The notes under the pieces: generated by a model | What the model was told of the DNA's origin: nothing | Database searches by the model: none | What the model saw: only the letters and a program-made list of their open reading frames with translations | Program-made: the position numbers and the translations under genes | Shown here: one piece after another, positions 1 to 11,400 of the stretch | Layout of the letters: each line of letters begins with the position of its first letter | How positions within the stretch are numbered: position 1 is the first letter of the stretch | Origin: Baffinella frigidus | Lineage: Eukaryota; Cryptophyceae; Cryptomonadales; Baffinellaceae | NCBI GenBank assembly: GCA_026770585.1 | Contig: MU647267.1 | Coordinates: forward strand, 55,078-69,897 | Direction of reading: 5' to 3' | Length of the DNA: 14,820 nucleotides

Positions 1-30
1 TGCTTCTTATCCAAGGGTGGAGGCTGGCAG
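1..30 (+). CDS. XPB: XPB exon 1 of window (partial), residues 1-10
   Basis: Reads [10 protein letters not shown] up to donor CAG|gtaaac. It matches the family segment just before the KPLG..ITTY block (ICRFTSDAKD in animals). A decayed donor-side copy with the same intron flank follows at 102-123, which supports the boundary. The 5' end is cut by the window. Similarity is modest over 10 residues, so this exon is less certain than the rest. Confidence 0.7.
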
Positions 31-3000
31 GTAAACTCTTGCTATCCCTAACCCCTAACCACACGGTGGACCACGAACCTTTTCGGACGTGACGTGTTTT
101 TTCTCCAAGGGCGGTGACTGGCAGGTCAACTCTTCCTATCCATAAACACTAAACCCTAAATAGGTCTGAACCGTAAATCCCAACCTTAAATATGCCTAGG
201 ACTGAACCCTCAAACCTAGGCCCTAAATCCTTGCTCCTAAAACATAAACTCTAAACTCTAAACCGTAAACCCTGAACTCTAAACCCGAACACTAAATCCT
301 AGACCCCGAACCCTACACCCTAGACCCCAAATTCTAACCACCCCACACAGGGCAAGTCTCTGGGGCGGCTGCTCACCACAATCTACCCTAAGCCCTAAAC
401 CCTATACCCTACAATCTAAACCCTGAACCTCGCACCGTGAACCCTCGGCCCTAAACCCTAAGTAGGCTTAGGAACAATACCCCAAACCCCACACATTGAA
501 CAGGGGAAGCCACTGGGGCGACTGCTCATCACAACCTACCCCAAGCACTAAACCCTAAACCCTAAACCCTAAACTCTAAACCCTAAACCCTACACACAGG
601 TGAAGCCACTGGGGCGACTGCTCATCACAAACTACCCGATGAACCCTGAACCCTAAATCCCAACCCCTAAACCCTAAGCTCTAAACCCTCAGGTCTAAGC
701 CCTAAAACCCAAACCCTAAACGCAGGGGAACCCACTGGGGCGACTGCTCATCACAACCTTCCCCATGAACCCTGAGCCCTAAGCACTAAACTCTACACCC
801 TAAACACTCAATCTTAAAAATATGAACCCTAAACCCCAACCTTTAAACAGGGCAAGCCCCTGGGAAGGCTGCTCATGACAATCTACCCGATGAACCCTAC
901 ACTCTAAGCACTAAACCCTAAACCCTAAGCCCTAAACCCTCAAGTCTAAGCCCTAAACCCTAAACCCTAAACCCTAAACGCAGGGCAAGCCACTGGGGCG
1001 ACTGCTGATCACAACATATCCGATGATCACGCTCGACAAGAAGCGATCAAAAGCTGGTAACCCCTAAACCCTAAACCCTAATACCTAAACCGTACACCCT
1101 AAACTCTCAACTCTCTCTCTAAATCCCGAATCATGAACCCCACACCCGATGACCACCCTCGACAAGACACGTTTCAAGGCTGGTACGCCCCAAACCTCAA
1201 ACCCTCAAGCCTTAACCATAAGCAATAAACCATAAACCATAAACCATAAACCATAAACCATAAACCATAAACCATAAACCATAAACCATACACCATACAC
1301 CATAAACCATAAACCATATACCAAGGCTGGTGAGCCCCAAACTCTAAATCCTAATATCTGAACCATACACCCTAAACTCTAAGTTCTCTCTAAATCCTGA
1401 ATTATGAACCCCAAATCCGATGATCACCATCGACAAGAAACGTTCCAAGACTGGTACGCCCCAAATCTCAAACCCTAAAGCCTAAACTCTCATCCCTCAA
1501 CCCTACACCCTAAACCCTAAACCCTAAATAATAAACCCTACACTCTTACACCTAAACCCCAAACCCGGAACCCGGAACCCGGAACCCGGAACCCTAATTC
1601 CTAAACCCCAAGCACTGGTCCCTGAAACCTAAACCCTAAACCCTAAAACTCAACCCCCAGACCCTAAACCCTCAATCCCAAACCCCAAACCCAAACCCCA
1701 AACCCCAAACCCCGAACCCCAAACCCCAAACCCCAAACCCCGAACCCCAAACCCCAAACCCAAAACCCAAAACCCAAACCCTATACCCTAACCTAGGGGA
1801 GGCGCTGATCGACGAGATCAAGAAGCGCCAGTGGGGTATCATTGTCCTCGATGAGGCAAACACCTCAACCCTGAACCTCAAACCCTGAACCTCAAACCCT
1901 GAACCTCAAACCCTGAACCTCAAACCCTAAACCCTAAACCCTAAACCCTAAACCCTGAACCTCAAACCCTAAACCCTGAACCTCAAACCCTAAACCCCAA
2001 ACCCTGAACCTCAAACCCTAAACCCCAAACCCTGAACCTCAAACCCTGAACCCTAAACCCTCAACCTTCAACTACAAGACTCAATCCTAAACCATAAACC
2101 ATAACACCTTACCCCTGCATCCGAAACCCAAAACCCTGAACCCAAACGCCGAAACCCCAAACCCCAAACTCTAAACCAGTGGGGCATTATTGTCCTCTAC
2201 GAGGCACGCCTCAACCCTAAACCCTCAACTCCAAGACTAAACCATAAACCATAAACCATAAACCATAAACCATAACACCTAATCCAGAAAACCTCAACCC
2301 AGAACCCGAAACCCAGAACCCGAAACCCGAAACCTGAAACCCTGAAGTCTGAATCAGTGGGGCATCATTGTCCTCGACGAGGCACAACCCTGAACCCTGA
2401 ACCTGAAACCCCAAGCCCTAAATCCTACACCCTACACCCAGAACCCAGAAACCAGAAACCAGAAACCAGAACCCAGAACCCAGAACCCAGAACCCAGACC
2501 CCAGAACCCAGAACCCAGAACCCAGAACCCAGAAACCTAAACCCAGAACCCAGAACCCAGAAACCTAAACCCAGAACCCAGAACCCGAAACCCGAAACCC
2601 GAAACCTAAAACCAAGCTTCCACCCGAGGCTGACCGCGACCTTTTCTGAGTTGTTGGTTTTACGCTCGTGTCCATGATTTGTACTGGAAGTGGTCACGTT
2701 GCGTACGAAATTCCGCACGAAAAGTGACCACTTCCCTTACAAATCCTGTACAGAGAGTTTTACGCAGTCACTTGTAGGTTTTAAAAAAGGCCAAGACCAG
2801 CCTCGAGTGGTTGCTCCCCGAAATGCCTGCCCCCCCAAGACGTTTAACCTCGAAACCTTTGACATGACATCTGCTCATCATCATCTGCTCGTCACGTTTC
2901 TCATTTCACATTTCTCATTTCACATTTCTCATTTTTTATTTCACATTTCACATTTCACATTTCACATTTCACATTTTTCATTTCACATTTCACATTTCTC

Positions 3001-6000
3001 ATTTCACATTTCACATTTCACATCTCAAATTCCATCTTCCAAATGTTCATCTCCATTTCACACCGCAGGTGCATCTCTCGTTCGCTGACAAGTTCTGGCA
3101 AGTGTTCAACGTCTGCAAAGCGCACTGCAAGCTCGGTCAACTCTACACTCCAATCCCTGAACCCTGAACCCTGAACCCTGAACCCTGAACCCTAATCCCT
3201 AAACCCTACACCCCAAACCTGAAACCCTAAACCATACACCCTAAACCATACACCCTAAACTGTAAACCCTAAACCCTAAACCCTAAACCCTAAACCCTAA
3301 ACCCTCAGCCCTAAACCCTTAACCTGAAACTCTAACCCCCACACCTTAACCCTAATCCCAAAACCCTAAACCCTAAACCCCAAACCCTAAGCCCTACACC
3401 CAAATCCTAAACCCTGAACCCTGAACCCTAAACGCTCATCCCTAAACCCCAAACCCCAAACACTGTACCAGGCCTGACCGCGACGCTGGTGCGCGAGGAC
3501 GACAAAATCAAAGAGCTCAAGAACCTCATCGGCCCCAAGCTGTACGAGGCCGACTGGCAGGTTTTGCTAAACCCTAAACCCTAAACCCTAAACCCAAACA
3601 CCTAACCCTAAATCCTGACACCTACGAGCACAAGAACCTAATCGGGCCCAAGCTGTATGAGGCCGACTGGCAGGTTTTAAACCCTAAACCCTGAAACCTT
3701 AAATCCGAGGACGAAAAAAATCAAAGAGCTCAAGAACTTGATCGGCCCCAAGTTGTATGAGGCCGATTGGCAGGTTTTCCTAAACCCTGAGCCCTAAACC
3801 CAAACACCTAACCCTAAAACCCAACACCTAAGAGCTCAAAAACTTGATCGGTCCTAAGCTGTATGAAGCTGGCTGGCAGGTCCTAAACCTTAAACCCTCA
3901 ACCTTCAACCCCAAACCCTAAACCCTAAACCCTAAACCCTAAACCTTCAACCCTTAACCGTAAACCATAAAACTCTAAACCCTGAACCCTAAATCCTAAA
4001 CCCTAAACCGTCAGCCCTACACCCTAAACCCTAAACCATAACCCATATACCATAAACCATAAACCATAAACCATGAACACTAAACACTAAACACTAAACA
4101 CTAAACCACAAACACCAAACACCAAACCCCAAACACTCAACACCAAACACCACACCCCAAACCCAAAACCCAAAACCCAAAACCCCAAACCCCAAACCCC
4201 AAACCCCAAACCCCAAACCCTTACCCACCCTCTGCGCAGGACCTGGCACACCAAGGGTACCTCGCACGGGTGCAGTGCGTCGAGGTTCCTCCCCTAAACC
4301 CTAAACCCTACACCCTACACCCTACACCCTACACCCTACACCCTACACCCTACACCCTACACCCTACACCCTACACCCTACACCCTAAACCCCAAGACCT
4401 AAAACCTGAACCATGAACCCTAAGCCCAAACCCCTCACCCCTAAACCCTACACCCTACACCCTAAACCCCAAGACCTAAAACCTGAACCATGAACCCTAA
4501 GCCCAAACCCCTAAACCCTAAACCCTCACCCCTAAACCCTAAACCCTAACCCTTAACCCTAAACCCTAAACCCTAAACCCTAAACCCTGAACCCTAAACC
4601 CTACCCAACTCTGACGCATCACGAGATTTGACATGGAAAGATCGCAGACACATTTCTCACATAATGATATATATTTAATTTTAACAATATTTTCGCTATC
4701 GTAGATGGTGATTTTTGTGCTACGATAAAACTGTGTCGTTACGATAGAAAATTATACCATTAAGATAGCACGAAACAGTGTTTTAAATTGAACCTGTTTC
4801 CGCATTATCTCAGGTGTGGTGTCTGATGACGCCGATGTTCATCAAGTGCTATCTGGAGAGCGAGAAGCGCCAGCGGAAAGACCTTTGATTTAAAACCTTT
4901 TTCGTACCATAGAGTTTTAAGTTAAAACGCGTTTGGTAACGCGAAGTTTTATGTTGGCACCGTGGTCCGGGGTCTACAATCGACTTGTAGGATCGTAAGG
5001 TCTCTGGCAGATGCCTCTACGCGCTCAACGCTAAACCATCAACCCTAAACCCTAAAACCTACACCCTAAACCCTAAACCCTAAACCCTAAACCCCACCCA
5101 CACACCAAACCCTCGCAGGTGTGGTGTCCGATGACTCCGATGTTCATGAAGTGCTATCTGGAGAGCGAGAAGCGGCAGCGGAAGGACCTCTGGATCATGA
5201 ACCCCAACAAGCTCACCGCCGTCGAGTTCCTGGTGCGTCCTTCTATGAGTCTCGTCCTTCTATTAGTACCATCATGAACTATTAGAGCTTTCTATTAGTA
5301 CCAGCGTCAACGGTTAGAGCCGTCGAGTTCCTGGTGCAGCGCGCCCTGAACCCGAACCCCAGCACTTTAATAGGGTGACGGCCTGAAAATGGGGTAGTTA
5401 GGCCTACGGCATTGCCTAGGACCTCCTACCGTAGGCCGAGACTTTTTGGTCCTAGGATCCCTCGGCCTACGGTAGGAGGTCCTAGGCAATGCCGTATGCC
5501 TAACTACCCCATTTTCAGGCCGTTAGCCTATGAACTTGACCAGGAGAGGCCTCTGGGGTTTGGGAGTTAGGGTTTAGGGTTTAGGGTCCGAACCAACCAC
5601 CGTGAAGGGTTGTGCGCCGCAGACAAGTCGATCGAGGAGTAACCCTAAACCCTAAACCCTAAATCCTAACCTAGGTGAAGTATTGGGAGGACCAAGACCA
5701 CAAGATCATTGTCTTCAGCGACGACCTCCGCCCCGTCGTCGCCTACTCGCACCGGTGCACTTTGTTGGTTAGTTAGCAGGGCAGCTAGTTGCTTAGTTAC
5801 TTAGTTACTTCGTTACTTTGTTACTTGGTTACTTAGTTACTTAGTTTCTTAGTTACTTCGTTACTTCATTACTTGGTTACTTAGTTACTTAGTTACATAG
5901 TTACTTATCTAGTTAGTTGGTGAGTGAGTGAGTGAGTGAGTGAGTGAGTTAAATTGTCAGTTAGTTACTTACTTACTTAGTTAGTTCGTAAGTTAGTTAC

Positions 6001-8389
6001 TTGGTTAGTTCACACCCTGAACCCCTAGACCCTACACCCAAGACTACAAGATCATTGTCTTCAGCGACGACCTCCGCCCCGTCGTCGCCTACTCGCACCG
6101 GTACACTTTGTTACTTAGTTAGCCAGCCAGCTAGTTGCTTAGTTGCTTCGTTACTTAGTTACTTAGTTACTTATTTACTTATCTAGTTAGTTAGTTAGTT
6201 AGTGAGTGAGTTAACTTATTCGCCTACTCCCATCGGTACACCCTAACGTGTATGGTTTATGGTTTATGGTGTGTGGATTTGGGTTGAGGGTTTAGGACGC
6301 CCCGTCGTCGCCTTCTTGCACCTAAACCCTAAACCCTAAACCCTAAACCTGAAACCTGAACCCTAAATCCTCAACCCTAAACCCTAAACCCTAACACAAC
6401 CTGAAACCTGAACCCTAAATCCTAAACCCCGAACTCTACACCCTAAACACTCAACCCTACAACCTAACCCCGAACCCCGAACACACAACACCAAACCCTT
6501 CACCCCAAACCCTAAACCCCAAACCCCACACCCTAAACGCTAAACCCTGAACCCCAAACCAGGATGGGGCGGCACTGCCTGACGGGATCAGATGACTCCG
6601 CGAAACGCGAGGAGGTGTTCCCAACAACCGGCTGATAGAGAGGGAGGGAGAGAGAGGAGGGAGAGAGAGGAGAGAGAGGGGTGATAGAAGGAGCAACCGG
6701 AGGGAGAGAGAGAGATGAGGGAGGGAGAGAGAAGAGAGAGAGAGGGAGAGAGAGGGGGGGGGAGAGAGAGAGGTGAGAGAGAGAGCACTGCCTGACGGGA
6801 TCAGATGACTCCGCGAAACGCGAGGAGGTGTTCCCAACAACCCTAAACCCTAAACCCTAAACCCTAAACCCTAAACCCTAAACGCAAACCCTACCTACAC
6901 CCTAAACCATAAACCCTAAAACCGAAACCCTAAACCATAAACCCAAAACCCTGATTCCTAAACTCAAAACCCAAAACCCTAAACCCTAAACCCTAAACCC
7001 TAAACTTCTGGCTCTGCCTAACCCTTCATTCCTCATCCCTAAATCATACACCCTAATCCTTAATTTCTAACACCAAATCTCAAATCCCTAATCCCAAGCT
7101 CTGAACCCTGAACCCCAAACCGAAGATTCTGGGGAAGTTCCGGGACCCGTCGTCGGACGTGAAGACGATTTTCATGTCATCCGTCGGAGACGCGGCCATC
7201 GATTTGCCCGACGCGTCCGTCATTGTCCAGGTCACGCCCGCGAAACGTTGCGGTATGTGTGTGTCCTTCACATGGCGAGTGTGTCCTTCCGCGAAACGTT
7301 GCGAGAAAGCGTATCCACGTCCTGTGAATTTCTTGAGGAGTCGGACGTGAAGACGATTTTTGTGTCCTCCGTCGGAGACGCGGCCGTCAACTTGTCCGTC
7401 CTTGTCCAGGTTCGAAGCCTAAATCCTGAACCCTAAATCCTAAACCTGAAACCCTCAACTCTAAACCCTGGCTCTGAATCCTCAACCCTAAACCCTGTCC
7501 CTTGACCCTCATCCCTTAGCCCAAGAAACCATCCAGGCGACGCACATCCGTGAAACGTTGCGAAATCGCTTGCGCACGTCCGTGTTTACATGCTGAGTGT
7601 GTGTCCTTCACTTGTCTTTCACATGACGTGTGTGTGTCCGACACGCAATCTGCGCCCGAACCCCGAAACCCTAATCCCGAATCCCGAATCCCTTAACCCT
7701 AAACACGCAGATCTCGTCGAACTTTGGGTCACGACAGAAGAAGGCGCATCTCGGGAGAAATCTGCGCCCGCACCCCGAAACCTTAATTCCTAAAAACTAA
7801 ACCCTAAACCCTAAAATGGACAGATCTCCTCGAAATTCGGGTCGCGACAAAAGGAGGCACAGCGTCTCGTGAGAATTATCCGTCTTATACTCTAAACCAT
7901 AATCCCTAATCCCTAAACCCTAAAATGGACAGATCTCCTCCAACTTCGGGTCGCGACAGAAGGAGGCGCAGCGTCTCGGGAGGATTCTGCGCCCGAAGCC
8001 CAACTCTAACGCCGCTTTCAATGCCCACTTCTACACCCTGGTCCGTCAACCCTAAACCCTAAACATAAACCTTTAAATCCTGAACCCTACACCGAAAGCC
8101 CAACTCTAACGCCGCTTTCAATGCCCACTTCTACACCCTGGTCCGTAAACCCTAAACCCTAAACCTAAAACCTTAAACCCTGAACCCTAAACCGTAAGCC
8201 CAACTCTAACGCCGCTTTCAATGCCCACTTCTACACCCTGGTCCGTAAACCCTAAAACCTAAACCTAAACCCTTAAACCCTGAACCCTAAACCGTAAGCC
8301 CAACTAAAACGCGGCTTTCAATGCCCACTTCTACACCCTGGTCTAGCTTTCCCCCTCTAAACTCATATGCCTAAACCCGAACTCAAACC

Positions 8390-8435
<46 letters not shown>

Positions 8436-11400
8436 ACCCTACACCCTAAACCATAAACCATAAACCCTGAACCATAGACCCCAAATCCTAAACCATAAAC
8501 CATAAACCCTAGAACCTAAACCCTTAAACACAAACCTTACGCCCTAAACCCTGAACTCTAAACCCTAAACCCTAAGTCCTAAACCCCAAACCTCAAATCC
8601 TGAACCCATATCCCTCGACATGGCAGGTTTCGAAAGACACGCAGGAGATGTACTTCAGCACCAAGCGCCAGCGCTACCTCGTCGATCAGGTACACCCTAC
8701 CTCTTCTCAGCCTATCTATTTGGACGCATCAAGTTAGTGAGCCCGGGCTCTTTCCCGCTCCAAAGTTGACGACTTTTGTACCGCAACCCCAGCATGTCAA
8801 CTTGAGAGTAGTTGTTCAACCCGTTAGGGTGTACCTAGTCGACCAAGTACACCCTAGCTCCTCGTGGTACACCTTTCTTTAGGTCCTTTAGGTTTTAATT
8901 TCTCCCAACATATGCCAACGACACGCCCTTCCGTAGAAAGGACTGCAGAGAAAGCATTTTTGCTTTCGGATCGCGTTTCGCTCTCCAGTTTCACATTGTT
9001 GTGGCGGTGAGCTATTGCCTTATGGCTTATGTTTTTGCAAATCTGGTTCACATCTCCAGAATCAACTTTAGGCAGAGTCTCACTTGAGACCTGGCGTGTA
9101 CGCGTCGTGACCCTGAAGCGTTTCGCCGTGCAAAAAAGGGGTACGCGTTCAAGGTGGTGACAAGACTCGACCACGGCGGATTGTGGCGTGCCGTTGGAGC
9201 CATTTCGTACTTTTAGCGTTTAAAATACCTGGGTTTGTACCGCACGGGAAATCCTTTAGATGGACGCTTGAAAAAACAAGATTTATTAGGTGACGCGATG
9301 AGTTTTGCCTGGCAAAACAGGGGTAATAATTTTCGCCGTGCAAAACAGGGGTACGCGTTCAAGGTGGTGACAAGACTCGACCACGACGGACACGACCTCT
9401 TCACCATGAACGCAGGTCAACTTTTGGGGTTGCCCGTGACTTTTGTGGGTCCTACTGAACCTCCAGAGACTGCCCTTTCTATTTCGGGAAAGCCCTGGCA
9501 GGGCTTCAACGGCTCCAATTCCCACAACTTTTGACGGAATTGTTAGGGCGGGGTTGACTTTCACCCTCATACTGTCAGTTTTAGCACCACGACGAACACG
9601 ACCTCTTCACCATGCACCAAGGTCAACTTTTGGTGTTGTCCGTGACTTTTGCACACAATTCGACAGACGCGCGAGTCACCCGTCTAAACCATTCGAAACC
9701 GTGTATCTCGTTCAACCCCTCTAAACCCTGAAGAGCGCCCCCCCACCGAGACAAAAGTCGAGGGTGGGACGTCTCAAATCAAAAGTTGAACCTCCGTTAT
9801 CTTAAGTAACGTTCGAAAATCACAGTGGCCCTGTGTGAACGCGTGACCACCTGGAACGCTTACCCCTATTTTGCCACCACGCCAGACTGGAGGAAGGGGG
9901 AAAATCTTTTAAACCGTATGTGGGTACGGTATCCACTTTTGAAAACCATTGCCCTTGAGGGAAAATGGACTTTTGGCAACCCCTTCGAAGACTCTGGCGT
10001 GGCAGCGCCCTTGCTTCACGGCAATGGCCTCTGCGTCAGAAGTAGGGTTAGACAGATTTGGAGAACTTGGGACTAGCCAGTGCTTGTTCTGGTCCGCACC
10101 TTAATCTCCATACAAGTATTAATTAATTGCTTTTGGCAACGAAAATTACTACACGATTTGCTCATGAAAGTAATAGTAAGTTTGTGTAGTAAATTTCGTT
10201 GCACCAAAAGCAATTAATTAATACTTTTGTGGAGATGAACCTTGTTTGGTTGATGTGCCAAGCGAAACACCCCAGGGCCACGAGATACACACCCCTGGTT
10301 TGCACGACCAAACGCTGCGGGGGCGGTGAAGCATGTCCACACAGCGGGCTACGAAGGGATTTTCGGGCGGATTCGGGCCGAAGTTTCGTTACCGTGTCCG
10401 TAGGAACCCTCCTATGTCCCTACGGATTGCCTACCGTAGGGTCCTAGGTCTTATCGCTTAGGGTTTTTTCAAAATCCCCTCGAAGGCCGCTGTGTGGCTC
10501 GTTCAACCCGTCCAAACCCATCCAAAAATCACTTCAACTCCGTATAAACCCGGAACCCCGTGTAAATCCGTGTAATGCAGGCCGCGGTTCCTCCGGGAGT
10601 CCTCCAGGTGTACGTTATAGCACAGTTCAGCTAGTCTGCCTACCCATTCCGAATTCAAGCCTATCGGTCCCTGAGCTCAGGGAGTGGGGTGTGGGGTGTT
10701 GGGTGTGGGGTGTGCAGAGGCGGAGGGGTGTGTGGGGTGTGGGGTGTGGAGTGTGCAGATGCACACAGCCTGTGTGCAGGGGCGAGCAAGTACGGGGGGG
10801 CCGAGATTGAACGCGATGTCCTCCAGATGGCCTACTAACCCTTCTCTCTCTCCCTCCCTTCCTCCCTCCCTCCCTCCCTCCCTCCCTCGAGCGAACGAAA
10901 CGATGGAGCGTGAACTGTGTGGGAGGAGCGCGCACGCCCCAACCCCGATTGCAGAAGATACCAGATTGCGTATCCCCGTGTAAACGCGAGTAAGGAAGTC
11001 GGCAGGTGAAGTACTACGCTAGACCTGAAGGTGGACAATCGCAAAAGTCAACCTCAATTGAACCTCGTGTCAACTTTTGGCAAAACGCTCAGATTCTGAG
11101 CGTTTTCCTGTCGTGTCAACTTATGATTGCTCCCGGTCACGTCTAAAGTAGCACCTAACACGGGAGGGTGTTTGTACAGGGGCGGGCAAATACGGAGGGA
11201 CCGAGATGGAACGCGATCTCCTCCAGATGGCTGTCGAAGACCGCCATGCAAGCCCTAAACCCTAAACCCGAAACTCTCAACCCCTGAACCACGAACCCCA
11301 AACCCCAAACTCCTAAAACCCAGACCCCAAACCCCAAACCTCAAACCCCTAAACCCCTAAACCCTAAACCCCAAACCCCAAACCCCAAACCCCAAACCCC

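Larger units (their letters stand above)
9416..11179. other. Intron 13, 1764 nt, mostly non-telomeric unique sequence
   Basis: The longest intron. It has almost no CCCTAAA repeat. It holds exon 13 and 14 relics, an AT-rich foldback (10104-10236), GT-rich and CT-rich tracts (10680-10890), a small perfect hairpin (11082-11106) and several scattered gtcaacttttgg motifs (9416, 9622, 11069). Short open frames on both strands show no family resemblance, and I do not call a nested gene. Confidence 0.7.

Noticed and set aside
131-983. A true chromosome end
   Set aside because: The repeats are degenerate, interspersed with exons and distributed over 12 kb on one side of gene pieces. They are interstitial.
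1672-2718. Open frames of 65-106 codons across the heptamer arrays (repeat peptides such as PEPRTQN or VWGLGFG)
   Set aside because: A 7-nt repeat lacking stops gives long open frames in several frames at once. The peptides only mirror the repeat and lie in introns 2-3 of XPB.
2897-3025. CATTTCA array as a CRISPR-like or coding repeat
   Set aside because: It is a simple period-7 microsatellite without spacers, in a eukaryotic intron. The 132-codon frame over it runs into exon 4 but encodes only HISHF-like repeats.
6457-6840. Ser/Leu/Pro-rich open frames on the minus strand opposite the GA tract
   Set aside because: They are translations of the polypurine tract plus antisense of exon 9 and its relic. 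No independent gene signal.
9235-9534. A 99-codon open frame running through exon 13
   Set aside because: Only the [22 protein letters not shown] part has family similarity. The flanks are intron, with acceptor and donor copied in relics.
10199-10447. 82-codon open frame in intron 13
   Set aside because: It starts inside the AT-rich foldback arm and shows no recognisable domain. Length is within chance expectation for this composition.
11082-11106. Bacterial-type rho-independent terminator
   Set aside because: A perfect hairpin followed by a few Ts, but the context is a spliceosomal intron of a eukaryotic gene.
9416-11179. A nested gene or transposase remnant in intron 13
   Set aside because: I looked for helicase, transposase or reverse transcriptase motifs in the open frames and found none.
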